From an uncultured PS1 clade bacterium (GTDB lineage Bacteria > Pseudomonadota > Gammaproteobacteria > PS1 > Pseudothioglobaceae): 37,681 bases of DNA. Where the stretch lies: contig CALKDH010000001.1 in NCBI GenBank assembly GCA_938086805.1, positions 1 through 37,681 of the forward strand, read 5' to 3'. The translations under genes were made by a program, and so were the position numbers. Below, piece by piece: positions 18,626 through 28,374 of this stretch; within the stretch, counting starts at the first letter, position 1, and every line of letters begins with the position of its first letter. The notes under the pieces were generated by a model. That model was not told the origin of the DNA and made no database searches. It saw only the letters and a program-made list of their open reading frames with translations.

Positions 18626-20374
18626 ATGAAAGATCAATTACAACATTTACTTACTAAGTGTATTCAGGATTTAATTTCAAAGGGCACTCTAAATGAGATG
18701 CCTTCAAAAATTAGAATTGATCATACCAAGGACAATAGTCACGGTGATTATGCTACTAATATAGCATTAATGCTCTCGAGTCAGGCAAAAATGAGCCCTC
18801 TCGAATTGGCACAAATTATTATTGATCAATTAGAACATAGAAGCTTTCTGAAGAAAGTTGAAATTGCAGGTCCAGGCTTTATTAATTTTTTTATCTCACA
18901 GGAATCAAGTATCTCAATCATCAATGAGATTATTGATCAGGCTTCCTCTTATGGTAAATCAGACATTGGGCAAGGAAAAAAAGTGCTCTTAGAATATGTG
19001 TCCGCTAACCCAACTGGACCTCTTCATGTCGGCCATGGAAGGGGCGCTGCCTATGGTGCAACTGTGTCAAACTTGTTACGAAACGCTGGATTCATTGTTG
19101 ACAATGAGTACTATGTGAATGATGCTGGAAGACAAATGGATATTTTAACTGTGAGTATTTTTTTGAGATATTTGTCCTTTTGTGGAGAGAAATTAAGGTT
19201 TCCCGATAATGGCTATCAAGGCCAGTATATTAATGACATTGCGCAAGTAATTTATGACACTTCTGGAAAGGAATTCCATCTTAAATCAGACTTAATTTTT
19301 AAAAATGTATGCAAAGATGGTGCTGAAGGTGGTGATAAAGAGAAACATATCGACCAATTAATTGAGAAAGCTAAATCCAAATTAGGAGGGGGCTTTAAGG
19401 CTGTTTTTAAAGTTGGAATTGAAAGCATACTCAGTGGAATTAAAAATGATTTAGCTGAATTCGGAGTCGTGTTTGAAAAATGGTTCTCGGAGCAGTCTCT
19501 AATTGATAATGGTCTATCAGAATCCTGTATCTCTAAGCTTAAGAATAGTAAGAACTTATACGAAAAAGATGGAGCATTATGGTTTAAGACAACAAACTAT
19601 GGTGATGAAAAAGATCGTGTCGTTGTTCGTGATAATGGAAATCATACTTATTTTGCATCTGATATAGCATACCACCTTGACAAGTTAGAGAGGGGTTATG
19701 ACAAAATCATTAATGTCTGGGGTGCTGATCATCATGGATATATTCCAAGAGTTAAAGCATCAATAGAAGCCTTAGGACATAGCTCAAATAAATTAGAGGT
19801 GTTGTTAGTGCAGTTCGCAAATCTTTATCGAGGAGGGAGCAAGGTTCAAATGTCAACTCGAAGTGGTTCTTTTGTTACATTGGAAGATCTAAGAGCGGAA
19901 GTGGGAAATGACGCTGCGCGTTTTTTTTATATCCTTCGAAAATCTGAGCAACATATGGATTTTGATTTAGATTTGGCAAAATCTAAAACCAATGAAAATC
20001 CTGTTTACTATATTCAATATGCCCATGCTAGAATCTGTTCAGTTTTTAGGCAAGCAGTTGAAAAAGAGATCGAGTTAAATGTGGATCAAGCAAACTTATC
20101 ACTGCTTATAGAGCAGACTGAAAAGGATATCTTAAGAGAACTGAGTCGTTTTAAGAGTGTTTTAGAATCATCAGCAATTCAATACGAGCCACATCAGCTT
20201 GCTTACTATCTCAGAGATCTCTCCACTCATTTTCATAGCTACTATAACGCCTGCAAGTTTATCGTGGACGATAAAAGCCTTACACTTGCGAGGTTATCAC
20301 TAATTAGTGCCACTCAACAAGTTCTCAAAAATGGACTATCAATTCTAGGGGTAGGTGCTCCAGAGTCAATGTGA
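18626..20374 (+). CDS. argS: Arginyl-tRNA synthetase
   Basis: 582 aa class I aminoacyl-tRNA synthetase charging tRNA-Arg (E. coli 577 aa). The N-terminal additional domain (residues 1-110) precedes the catalytic core with [14 protein letters not shown], where the HIGH motif is HVGH at 134-137. The KMSKS loop is replaced by VQMSTRSG near 407-413; many ArgRS lack a canonical KMSKS lysine, so this is normal. [10 protein letters not shown] and the DALR anticodon-binding C-terminus ([11 protein letters not shown] and onward) are present. The stop overlaps the GTG start of the helicase gene, so the two are probably co-translated. Confidence 0.96.
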   Translation: MKDQLQHLLTKCIQDLISKGTLNEMPSKIRIDHTKDNSHGDYATNIALMLSSQAKMSPLELAQIIIDQLEHRSFLKKVEIAGPGFINFFISQESSISIINEIIDQASSYGKSDIGQGKKVLLEYVSANPTGPLHVGHGRGAAYGATVSNLLRNAGFIVDNEYYVNDAGRQMDILTVSIFLRYLSFCGEKLRFPDNGYQGQYINDIAQVIYDTSGKEFHLKSDLIFKNVCKDGAEGGDKEKHIDQLIEKAKSKLGGGFKAVFKVGIESILSGIKNDLAEFGVVFEKWFSEQSLIDNGLSESCISKLKNSKNLYEKDGALWFKTTNYGDEKDRVVVRDNGNHTYFASDIAYHLDKLERGYDKIINVWGADHHGYIPRVKASIEALGHSSNKLEVLLVQFANLYRGGSKVQMSTRSGSFVTLEDLRAEVGNDAARFFYILRKSEQHMDFDLDLAKSKTNENPVYYIQYAHARICSVFRQAVEKEIELNVDQANLSLLIEQTEKDILRELSRFKSVLESSAIQYEPHQLAYYLRDLSTHFHSYYNACKFIVDDKSLTLARLSLISATQQVLKNGLSILGVGAPESM

Positions 20375-23300
20375 ATGATCAACAACAAAGGGATGATGCA
20401 TTAAATTTAAGTGAGTCATTCATTGTTCAAGCTCCAGCAGGTTCTGGAAAAACCGAGCTTATTGCGCAAAGATACTTGAAATTACTGGGCTCAGCTGAGC
20501 AGCCAGAAAATATTCTTGTTATGACGTTCACAAATAGGGCGGTAGATGAGCTCAAGCATCGAATTATAAGTTCACTAAATCAAGCCATAAATGAGCCTCC
20601 CCTTGAGAAATATAAACGAACAACTTATGACCTTGCTAGCAAAGTCTTAAACCAATCTGTTAAGAGAGGATGGGATCTTATTAATCACCCTTCTCGGTTA
20701 AAAATAATAACAATCGACTCACTTTCTAATCTAATTGTATCCAGATTTCCATCGCTTGAACAATTGGTTCCTCCAAGAACCATGGTTGATTCATTTGAGT
20801 ATGACACAATTTATCGTAGGGCTGCAGAAGAAACATTGCTACTAATAGAGGATGATGAATATCAAAAAACTATTTCATCAGTCTTGCTCTATCTTGACAA
20901 TGATGTTGATAGATTCTATCGACTTGTAGAACAGATGCTGAAAAAAAGAGAGCAGTGGCTCCCAAAAATATATGCTGAAGGCGCTTTAGATATAAGCTAT
21001 ATCGAAGATTTCTCATGTGAGTTGATTGCTGAACATCTCAATTCACTCAGAGCTAAGGCTGACACAATACTTAGTCCTAATTTTTTCTCTCTCCTTAAAC
21101 AAAGCAAAAGAGATGATGTATCAAAAATCATAAAGCTCCCTGGCAAAGAGGTTGATGATTTAGGAAAATGGCAAATTATTTCTGAACTATTAATAACTAA
21201 AAGTAAAAGTAACTGGAGAAAGAGCGTTGATGTGAAAATGGGCTTTCCTCCAGAATTAAGAGAAGAGAAGATCAGGTTTAAAGAAATTCTAGAGGACCTA
21301 AAATCACAATTCGAGTTCAAAGAACTACTCATTAATTTAGATTATTTGCCAAGTAGCAGTCTTCCAAGCCAGATAAAAAATTCTATTTCAGATATTATTC
21401 AAGTTTTAAAGTTAAGTGTTGCAAAGCTCAACATAATTTTTGATCAGGAAAAATTACAAGACTTTTCTGAGGTCAATATTCAGGCAATAAATGCTCTAGA
21501 CAGTCGAGATAAGATAAGTGATATTGCTTTGCTATTGGATTATCAAATTAATCATATTCTGATTGATGAATTTCAAGATACTTCATACTCACAATTCAAT
21601 TTAATTGAGCGGCTTATAGATGGATGGCAAAAAGGAGATGGAAAAACTATGTTTTTGGTTGGTGATCCAATGCAATCAATCTATAAATTTAGAGAATCTC
21701 AGGTTGGAATATTTATTAATGTTGCACGAAATGGAATTGGTAGTCATAAGATTAAACCTTTAAAACTAAAGGCAAACTTTAGATCAAATAAAAGTATAGT
21801 GGAAACAAATAATGAAATTTTCTCTAGAATTTTTCCAGATAAAGATGACTTAATTAAAGGTGCAATTCAATATTCAAGTTCATATGCGTTTTCTAAAAAC
21901 GAACAACATGAAGCGGTTTCGTTTTACCCATTTGGCCCTAATAATGATCTAGGAGAGGCTGAACAAATATTTAAAATTGTTAATCAATCTCTTTTGAAAG
22001 ACCCTGAGAAAGAGATTGCTATTCTGGTTAGGTCAAGATCTCATCTTGCAGAGATTTCATCAGTTCTTCAAAAAAATAATATACATTTTGAAGCTCTAAA
22101 TACTCAAGCTTTAAGATCCAATCTCTTTACAAGAGATTTACTGAGTTTGACAAGAGCTCTTCTAAGCTTGGGAGATAAGCTGGCATGGCTGTCTCTGCTA
22201 AGATCCCCCTGGTGCGGTTTGAATTTGAGTGATTTGTTAATTTTAAGTCAATCAAACGATCAAACTATTTTTACCCAGTTAAAGGATTTAGAGACCAAAG
22301 AGGGGATGAGTTTTGATGGCATTAAAAGGGGTCGGCATATATACTTTGCAACACAAGATGCTATTTTTTCTGAAGGTAGGTTTTCTTTTGTTGAGCGGCT
22401 CTCTTATGTGATGAGTCAGCTATTTAATGATAACGAACTCACAAGTTTACAAAGAACGATTAAAGCTCAATTCCTTGAAGTTCTGAATCATTGTGAGATG
22501 AATGAAAATCTTAATATTCAGGTGATTGAGTTAATGCTGCAGAATCTCTATGCACCCTCTCAAGTTTCAAATGTGAAGTTGATGACTGTTCATCAGTCAA
22601 AGGGTTTGGAATTCGATACAGTTATTATTCCAGGACTTGGTAAAAAAGGAAGGAGTGATGATCTTCCTTTAATGCAATTTCAAGAATTTCCAAATAACAA
22701 GGTTTTATTGTCACCAATAAAGTCTTCCTATGACAAAAAGGAGAATGAAACATACCTTTATTTGAAGCATTTACAAATGCAGCAATCACACTTTGAGTTG
22801 ATGAGGCTTTTGTATGTTGCAATGAGTCGAGCTAAAAATAAAGTTCACTTGTTGGGCTGCTTATCAAAAAATGGAAAGGCAGTAACTGGATCATTTCTAT
22901 CTTTGCTTAATAAGTACTATGAAAAAGATTTAGAATTAAATCTAGAACAGAGTGAACAAAGCCATGGTGAGCTTAGCGCACCAAAACTTTTAAGAGTCAA
23001 AAATCTAGATACTAAATCTATTCACAGAAATAGCATAACTGAGGAGAAAAAAAACCCTCCAAAAACCCTCGATGTAATTTATCAGGGGTCAATTGGGACA
23101 ATCATTCATCACTATTTGGAGCATGGAGAGTTCAATCCTTCTATGCTTGCAGTTGAAACAAGACTGCGAGAAATGGGGGCTCCATCAAAATTACTAAAGC
23201 AATTCTCATGTTCCATTATAGAAATACTCTCAAAAACAAAGCATGACGAACATTTTGAATGGATTTTTAAAGATAGAGAATCAACCGAAGTAGAGTCAGA

Positions 23301-23547
23301 GTTCAGAACTGCAAGCGAATCCATAGTTATTGATCGACTATTCATTGAGGATGGAACTTTATGGATTATTGATTTCAAATCAGCATCACTTAATAAAGGT
23401 GAGACTCTGAATGAATTTATTGATCGACAAAAATTTTCACATCAATCCCAGATAAAAAAATATACAGAGGTTTTAGCAAATTTTTATGACCTTACCACTA
23501 AAGCAGCGATATATTGCCCTGCAGAAAGTCAATTAATTTTATTCTAA
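20371..23547 (+). CDS. UvrD/RecB-family helicase-nuclease, AddA-like
   Basis: 1058 aa. The SF1 helicase motifs are complete: Walker [10 protein letters not shown] near 19-27, [10 protein letters not shown] (motif Ia), LIDEFQDT (motif II), [14 protein letters not shown] (motif III), KANFRS (motif IV), [11 protein letters not shown] (motif V) and YVAMSRAKN (motif VI). From about 905 the C-terminus matches a RecB/AddA PD-(D/E)XK nuclease: IIHHYLEH, an IDR segment, IIDFKS with the catalytic Asp and Lys, and QIKKY. Such proteins process double-strand DNA ends for recombination, usually with an AddB or RecC/RecD partner; none is in the window. The start is a GTG overlapping the argS stop (GTGA); no in-frame ATG is close. 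I give no symbol because addA and recB-like subtypes cannot be separated by eye. Confidence 0.85.
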   Translation: MNDQQQRDDALNLSESFIVQAPAGSGKTELIAQRYLKLLGSAEQPENILVMTFTNRAVDELKHRIISSLNQAINEPPLEKYKRTTYDLASKVLNQSVKRGWDLINHPSRLKIITIDSLSNLIVSRFPSLEQLVPPRTMVDSFEYDTIYRRAAEETLLLIEDDEYQKTISSVLLYLDNDVDRFYRLVEQMLKKREQWLPKIYAEGALDISYIEDFSCELIAEHLNSLRAKADTILSPNFFSLLKQSKRDDVSKIIKLPGKEVDDLGKWQIISELLITKSKSNWRKSVDVKMGFPPELREEKIRFKEILEDLKSQFEFKELLINLDYLPSSSLPSQIKNSISDIIQVLKLSVAKLNIIFDQEKLQDFSEVNIQAINALDSRDKISDIALLLDYQINHILIDEFQDTSYSQFNLIERLIDGWQKGDGKTMFLVGDPMQSIYKFRESQVGIFINVARNGIGSHKIKPLKLKANFRSNKSIVETNNEIFSRIFPDKDDLIKGAIQYSSSYAFSKNEQHEAVSFYPFGPNNDLGEAEQIFKIVNQSLLKDPEKEIAILVRSRSHLAEISSVLQKNNIHFEALNTQALRSNLFTRDLLSLTRALLSLGDKLAWLSLLRSPWCGLNLSDLLILSQSNDQTIFTQLKDLETKEGMSFDGIKRGRHIYFATQDAIFSEGRFSFVERLSYVMSQLFNDNELTSLQRTIKAQFLEVLNHCEMNENLNIQVIELMLQNLYAPSQVSNVKLMTVHQSKGLEFDTVIIPGLGKKGRSDDLPLMQFQEFPNNKVLLSPIKSSYDKKENETYLYLKHLQMQQSHFELMRLLYVAMSRAKNKVHLLGCLSKNGKAVTGSFLSLLNKYYEKDLELNLEQSEQSHGELSAPKLLRVKNLDTKSIHRNSITEEKKNPPKTLDVIYQGSIGTIIHHYLEHGEFNPSMLAVETRLREMGAPSKLLKQFSCSIIEILSKTKHDEHFEWIFKDRESTEVESEFRTASESIVIDRLFIEDGTLWIIDFKSASLNKGETLNEFIDRQKFSHQSQIKKYTEVLANFYDLTTKAAIYCPAESQLILF

Positions 23548-23626
23548 TCAATAGTAAAGGAAAATAACTGGACAAAGCGTCCAATTCCTCATATGATGTC
23601 AGCCAATTCTTTTATCATTTATCTCT

Positions 23627-24790
23627 ATGTCTAAGCGAAATAATAATGTTGGTTGGACTGACTATACTCAGAAGTACGGCGGGCGGAAAATAAAAACTAT
23701 CAATCCAGATGTTCAAAGTGGTTCTTCTGTTTTGTTTGAAAACTTTGAGGATATGCAGTTGGCTCTTGAGGGTAATTACCCTGGTGTAGATTATGGCACG
23801 CATGGACTATCAACACAGAAAGCCTTTGAGGAGGCTATCTGTAGACTAGAAAATGGACATAGAGCATATGCATTTCCGTCCGGAATCAATGCGATCACAA
23901 ACACTCTAATGGCATTCACTAAAAGTGGTGATGAGGTTTTGCTCTGTGATAATGCCTATGGACCAACTAAGAGATTTTGTCACAATATTCTTGCCAAATA
24001 TAATGTTAAGACAACTCATATTGAATCCAATATAGGTAGGGAGATAAGTGCTTACTTTAATGACAAAACAAAGCTTATTTTTCTAGAGTCGCCCGGCTCT
24101 AATACATTTGAGATTCAGGATATATTAGAAATTGTTAAGGCAGCCAAAAAAGCTGGAATAATGATAATTATTGATAGTACATGGGCTACTCCGCTCTATC
24201 TGAAGTCACTTGATCTTGGAGCTGATGTCGCCATTCAATCGGTCACAAAATACATCTGTGGGCATTCAGATGTTTTGATGGGGTGTGCTACTGTCAATGA
24301 AAAGTATGCTGATGAATTTGCGAACTATTTTCAAACTGTTGAAAATTATACTAATCCTCAAGATTGCTATTCAGCACTAAGAGGCCTAAGAACTCTTAAA
24401 GTCCGATTAGAGGAGCATGAGAGATCAGCCTTTGAGGTTGCGTACTGGCTTGAAAAGCAGGCGATTGTGGATTGTGTGATTCATCCTGGACTGGAGTCAC
24501 ACCCTCAACACTTGCTATGGAAGAGGGATTTTTTAGGAGCATCAGGACTATTCTCCTTTACGTTCAAAAAGCACTACTCAGCTGATCAAATTGCTAAATT
24601 TATTAACTCTCTTGAAATGTTTGGTCTTGGGTTTAGTTGGGGTGGTTATAAAAGTCTTCTGACCGCGAGACCCTATGAGCGCGATGGTAAATGGCTTCAT
24701 GATGGTAAGCATGTGATCCGCCTAAGCATAGGGCTAGAGGAAACTAAAAAATTAATAGAAGATTTGGATCAAGCCTTTAAAAAACTTTAG
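23627..24790 (+). CDS. metC: Cystathionine beta-lyase
   Basis: 387 aa PLP enzyme of the Cys/Met metabolism family. It would cleave cystathionine to homocysteine, pyruvate and ammonia in methionine synthesis. YGTHGLSTQKAFEEAI at 56-71, PSGINAITNTLMAF and the PLP lysine Lys208 in QSVTKYICGHSDVLMG are visible. The C-terminal LFSFTF, GFSWGGYKSL and HVIRLSIGLEE follow MetC rather than cystathionine gamma-synthase. There is no Shine-Dalgarno; a TATCAT ends 8 nt before the ATG. The stop codon is directly adjacent to the last codon of convergent tauD. Family members overlap in specificity, so a cysteine desulfhydrase activity cannot be excluded. Confidence 0.88.
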   Translation: MSKRNNNVGWTDYTQKYGGRKIKTINPDVQSGSSVLFENFEDMQLALEGNYPGVDYGTHGLSTQKAFEEAICRLENGHRAYAFPSGINAITNTLMAFTKSGDEVLLCDNAYGPTKRFCHNILAKYNVKTTHIESNIGREISAYFNDKTKLIFLESPGSNTFEIQDILEIVKAAKKAGIMIIIDSTWATPLYLKSLDLGADVAIQSVTKYICGHSDVLMGCATVNEKYADEFANYFQTVENYTNPQDCYSALRGLRTLKVRLEEHERSAFEVAYWLEKQAIVDCVIHPGLESHPQHLLWKRDFLGASGLFSFTFKKHYSADQIAKFINSLEMFGLGFSWGGYKSLLTARPYERDGKWLHDGKHVIRLSIGLEETKKLIEDLDQAFKKL

Positions 24791-25624
24791 TTATTTATGG
24801 GCCAGCTCCCTTTTATCATTAATCACAGTAATGCGTTGCATGTGCCTAAGTTTAGGTAAATAGTCACATACAGCGTAGTGCTGGGTAATTCGATTATCCC
24901 AAATCGCGACGGAGTCATCTTCCCATTGAAATCTCACTTGAAATTCAGGTTTATTCATATGTTGATACAGGAATTGTAAGATATGATCGCTTGGACCCTG
25001 ATTTTCATTGACGATATTGCGTGTAAATGATTGGTTGACATTGATATATTTGAGACCAGACACTGGATGTGTCTCAATAACTTTGTGAACGGCTGATCCG
25101 ACATCTTTCAGAGCGTTGTTTACTGATTCAACACCCCCGTCCCTGAGATAGTCATTTCTAAATGTACCCATATCATGGATTGCTTCTAGATTTTCTAGAT
25201 ATTGTTTCCAGCCATCTGGTAATTGGTCATAGGCAGCACTCATGCTTGCCCAAAGGGTATCTCCTCCAAATTTTGGTACTTTAACGCCATGGAGAATGCT
25301 AGCAAAAGGAGGGTTTGACTTAAATGTTAGGTCTTTGTGCCAGTCAGCTGTATCTGGTTTATTATTAGCATCATTTCTCAAGAGAACAATGCTTTGATAA
25401 CCCTCAACATGAGGATAGACAGGGTGTCCAGGGTCAATTTCTCCCAAGCTTTCGGCAAGATGCATGTGAGATTTAGGTGAAAGCTCTTGATTACGAAAAA
25501 AAATCACCTGATACTTAATCAGTGAATCATAGATTTGATCAATAGTTTGAGCATCTAAGTTATTTAGTGACACTCCTGAAATTACTGCTCCAATCGAGGG
25601 CGTTAGTGGATCTGCTTTAAACAT
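24791..25624 (-). CDS. tauD: Taurine dioxygenase (2-oxoglutarate/Fe(II)-dependent)
   Basis: 277 aa from the ATG at 25624. GGAG lies 6 nt upstream, inside the longer in-frame reading that starts at 25636, and the shorter form matches the TauD N-terminus. TauD hydroxylates taurine, releasing sulfite and aminoacetaldehyde. The Fe(II) ligands are His96 and Asp98 in WHKDLTF and His249 in TQHYAVCDYLP; Arg260 or Arg264 would bind 2-oxoglutarate. HPVYPHVEG, GGDTLWASM and KPEFQVRFQW align with E. coli TauD, so the call is stronger than a general TfdA-family label. It lies 41 bases downstream of an MFS gene with no tauABC genes nearby. Its stop abuts convergent metC with no intergenic base. Confidence 0.87.
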   Translation of the reverse strand: MFKADPLTPSIGAVISGVSLNNLDAQTIDQIYDSLIKYQVIFFRNQELSPKSHMHLAESLGEIDPGHPVYPHVEGYQSIVLLRNDANNKPDTADWHKDLTFKSNPPFASILHGVKVPKFGGDTLWASMSAAYDQLPDGWKQYLENLEAIHDMGTFRNDYLRDGGVESVNNALKDVGSAVHKVIETHPVSGLKYINVNQSFTRNIVNENQGPSDHILQFLYQHMNKPEFQVRFQWEDDSVAIWDNRITQHYAVCDYLPKLRHMQRITVINDKRELAHK

Positions 25625-25665
25625 TCTTAACTCCATTTTTTTCGAATTTTATACAAAAAAACTGA

Positions 25666-26835
25666 CTAGTTAGTTTTTTTTGAAAACCACCATAGTAACA
25701 CAATGAGTTGCAATATTAGTAAGGGAAGAACTGACAACAGAACGACTTCCCAACTAAAATTAAAGACAAACCATCCAGCTGAAAGTGCGGCTAATGCCTG
25801 AAAACCAAACACTAAGAAGTCGTTAATCGATTGAGCCTTAAATTTTTCATTTTCATTGTAGGCTTGTGGAAGTAGGTTAGTTCCACCTATAAAAAGAAAG
25901 TTCCATCCAAGTCCAAGTAGAGCGAGGGACCACCAATAGTTTGCCAGTGCATGACTAATAAAGGCGATGAAAACGGAGAAAAACATTAACAAAACACCAA
26001 TTAGCATCATTCTTGTCAGTCCAATAAATCTGACTATGTAGGCTGTAAAAAGTGAGGGTAGAAACATTGCAATGACATGACTTTGAAGAACAAGTTTGGT
26101 GTTATGAAGTGAATGCCCATCCATAACATGCATACTTACAGGTGTAGCAGTCATAATGAAACTCATGACAACATAACCAGTCGTTGCAGCAGAGACAGCA
26201 ACAATAAAGGAGCCTTGCTGAATGATGCTCATTAACGGACGCTTTGACCTATCCATTTGCTCCTTAAATTCTACTACTGGCTCAAAAAAGGTCATCAAAA
26301 TAAATGCAACTATGAAAAGGAGCGCCAGCAATAAAAATGACCCTATAAATTCAGTCTCTAGGATGCTTTTTCCAAAAGTTGCAATTTCAGTTCCAAGAAA
26401 TGCAGAAACTAAGCCTCCAAGAAGAACCACCGCAGTTGCTGAAGCTCTTTGCTCTTGACTCACACTTTCAATAGCTGCAAAACGAAATTGCATCATAGTT
26501 GCGACTGTAGCACCAAGGCAAAAACTAGCAAAACTAAACAGAAAGAATATTTCCTGAGCTATTGAAACAATACACAGCCCAATTAGAATGATCGAATAGA
26601 TGCACGCACTTAAAAAAACTTTTTTTCGGCCATAGATTGACATCAGGCGAATCACAGGAATAACGCTAAGGGCAGTCCCTACAACAATAGTTGCAACTGG
26701 AAGTGTTGATAAACTTTTCGTTGGGGCGAGTTCACTACCAATGATTCCTGCAACAAAAACCATGAAAACACTTAATGACATAAATAGGGATTGACAGGCA
26801 GTCAAAATCCATACATTTTTTGGGAGAGTCAACAT
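25666..26835 (-). CDS. Major facilitator superfamily transporter
   Basis: 389 aa, mostly hydrophobic, with about 12 membrane helices in two halves. The segment RLMSIYGRKKVF after helix 2 is the loop 2-3 MFS motif (form of GxxxDRxGRR). It lies between glmU (14-base gap) and tauD (41 bases), all on one strand, so it is likely co-transcribed with tauD and may import taurine or export a product. That substrate assignment is inference from position only; the sequence alone would also fit a drug or metabolite exporter. No Shine-Dalgarno is visible before the ATG. Confidence 0.85.
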   Translation of the reverse strand: MLTLPKNVWILTACQSLFMSLSVFMVFVAGIIGSELAPTKSLSTLPVATIVVGTALSVIPVIRLMSIYGRKKVFLSACIYSIILIGLCIVSIAQEIFFLFSFASFCLGATVATMMQFRFAAIESVSQEQRASATAVVLLGGLVSAFLGTEIATFGKSILETEFIGSFLLLALLFIVAFILMTFFEPVVEFKEQMDRSKRPLMSIIQQGSFIVAVSAATTGYVVMSFIMTATPVSMHVMDGHSLHNTKLVLQSHVIAMFLPSLFTAYIVRFIGLTRMMLIGVLLMFFSVFIAFISHALANYWWSLALLGLGWNFLFIGGTNLLPQAYNENEKFKAQSINDFLVFGFQALAALSAGWFVFNFSWEVVLLSVLPLLILQLIVLLWWFSKKTN

Positions 26836-26849
26836 TGTGAACTAGATTG

Positions 26850-28205
26850 TTATTTTTTCTGAGGTCGTTTCCACTTGTCTATGGTCGACTGTTTATTTCT
26901 ACTCACAGTAAGTTTATTATCTGGAGCATTTTGCGTAATGGTTGAGCCTGCTCCAATAGTAGCATTTTTACCAATACTAACAGGAGCAACTAGTTGACTA
27001 TTAGAGCCAATGAATGCGCCATCTTTAATTTCAGTTTGATGCTTGTTTGAGCCATCATAATTGCAGGTAATCACACCAGCACCAATATTTACATCGCTTC
27101 CAATTTTGCTGTCACCTACATAGCTCAGATGTGAAATTTTAGAATTGTTACTGACTGATGATTTTTTGATCTCAACGAAGTTACCAACTTTTGAATGATT
27201 TCCTATAGTCGTATCGGGTCGAATTCTGGCAAAGGGGCCAATAGAAGTGCTGGAACCAATAGTAGAATTTTCAATAATTGAATTTGGCAAGATAACTGCA
27301 TTATCGCCGATTTTAGAATCTTTTATAATGCAATTAGGCGAAATTAAAACATTATTTCCTAAAACATTGTCTCCCTCAAAGACAACATTAATATCAATAG
27401 TGCAGTCATCTCCAAACTTTAAATTGCCTCGACAATCAAAACGGCTAGGGTCCATAAGAGTCAGGCCTGATGACATAAAATTTTCAGCCTGTTTCATTTG
27501 ATAGAGTCTTTCAGCTTGGGATAGTTGTTTTTTGTCATTTATACCCATGACCTCATCTGCACTTTCACATATAAATGAAGCAATATTAACATTATCTTTG
27601 ACAGCTATTTCAACAATATCAGTCAGATAGAATTCTCCTTGAGCATTATTGGTCTTCAATTCATTCAAATACTTCTTTAATAGGGAGCCCTTAAGTGCCA
27701 TGATTCCGGTATTGATTTCTTTAATCTTTAGATCAGTCTCACTGGCGTCTTTTTGTTCAACGATTGATTTAATTAATCCATTTGTATCTCTAATGATTCT
27801 TCCATATCCAAAAGGATCATTTAACACAACGCTTAAAAGTGAGAATCCATTGGTTCGAGCTTTTTTGAGTAACTCTTCTATTGTTTTGCTTTGCAGAAGT
27901 GGCACATCTGCATAAAGTATAAGGCATATGGAGTTTTCCTCAATAAATGGAATGGCTTGCTTCACAGCATGACCAGTCCCCAGCTGTTTTTCTTGAAGTA
28001 CCCAATTAATTTTACTTTCCGTTATTGCTGATTTGACAGACTGAGAGTTATGACCAACAATGATATTCATTTTTTCTACGTGATTTTTTGCAACATCTAC
28101 AACGTGTTGAAGTAGATATTTATTGCCAACTTTATGGAGCACTTTGGAAGTTTGAGACTTCATTCTTTTGCCCTGACCAGCGGCTAATATGATGGCATTG
28201 TTCAT
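26850..28205 (-). CDS. glmU: Bifunctional UDP-N-acetylglucosamine pyrophosphorylase / glucosamine-1-phosphate N-acetyltransferase
   Basis: 451 aa (E. coli 456 aa). It makes UDP-GlcNAc for peptidoglycan and lipopolysaccharide in two steps. The N-terminal uridyltransferase starts with AIILAAGQGKRMKS and carries QLGTGHAV, LYADVPLL and a GEFYLTDIV segment. The C-terminal acetyltransferase is a left-handed beta-helix of hexapeptide repeats from about residue 250, with GNFVEIKKS, SHLSYVGDS and NIGAGVITCNYDG conserved. First gene of an apparent unit with the MFS gene and tauD. No clear promoter is identified upstream. It is divergent from the aquaporin gene. Confidence 0.96.
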   Translation of the reverse strand: MNNAIILAAGQGKRMKSQTSKVLHKVGNKYLLQHVVDVAKNHVEKMNIIVGHNSQSVKSAITESKINWVLQEKQLGTGHAVKQAIPFIEENSICLILYADVPLLQSKTIEELLKKARTNGFSLLSVVLNDPFGYGRIIRDTNGLIKSIVEQKDASETDLKIKEINTGIMALKGSLLKKYLNELKTNNAQGEFYLTDIVEIAVKDNVNIASFICESADEVMGINDKKQLSQAERLYQMKQAENFMSSGLTLMDPSRFDCRGNLKFGDDCTIDINVVFEGDNVLGNNVLISPNCIIKDSKIGDNAVILPNSIIENSTIGSSTSIGPFARIRPDTTIGNHSKVGNFVEIKKSSVSNNSKISHLSYVGDSKIGSDVNIGAGVITCNYDGSNKHQTEIKDGAFIGSNSQLVAPVSIGKNATIGAGSTITQNAPDNKLTVSRNKQSTIDKWKRPQKK

Positions 28206-28261
28206 CTTAATATTTGGCTAAAATCTTTCGTAAAGGAATAATGATTGGGTTAATTTTCTTT

Positions 28262-28282
28262 AATGTTACCCTTTGTAACATT
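28262..28282. promoter_or_regulatory. Perfect inverted repeat, candidate operator between glmU and the aquaporin gene
   Basis: AATGTTAC-CCTTT-GTAACATT: two perfect 8-base arms around a 5-base spacer. It lies about 50 bases upstream of the aquaporin -10 box and 57 bases before the glmU start, with no T-run. Size and symmetry suit a dimeric regulator; an ArsR-type repressor or another factor cannot be chosen. Confidence 0.5.
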
Positions 28283-28333
28283 TAAAGGCCAAATTAAAAA
28301 AGATTTTGTAATGCCTCTGTAGTATTTCAACTT

Positions 28334-28339
28334 TATAAT
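28334..28339 (+). promoter_or_regulatory. -10 box for the aquaporin-arsC unit
   Basis: TATAAT 35 bases before the aquaporin ATG, leaving a leader of about 29 nt. The -35 region is weak, and no Shine-Dalgarno is visible before the ATG. Confidence 0.5.
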
Positions 28340-28374
28340 TCTCAACTAATTTTACTAAATGATTCAATAAATCA

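Noticed and set aside
20997-21332. 111-codon - strand ORF
   Set aside because: It lies wholly inside the AddA-like gene, is low-complexity (Ser/Leu-rich) and has no promoter or family signal.
23565-23626. MetJ box or riboswitch before metC
   Set aside because: Only a 5-bp TGGAC/GTCCA stem is seen; no AGACGTCT repeats and too little space for a SAM riboswitch.
25625-25636. Upstream ATG for tauD
   Set aside because: That ATG overlaps the GGAG that is correctly spaced for the ATG at 25624, and TauD proteins align from the latter.
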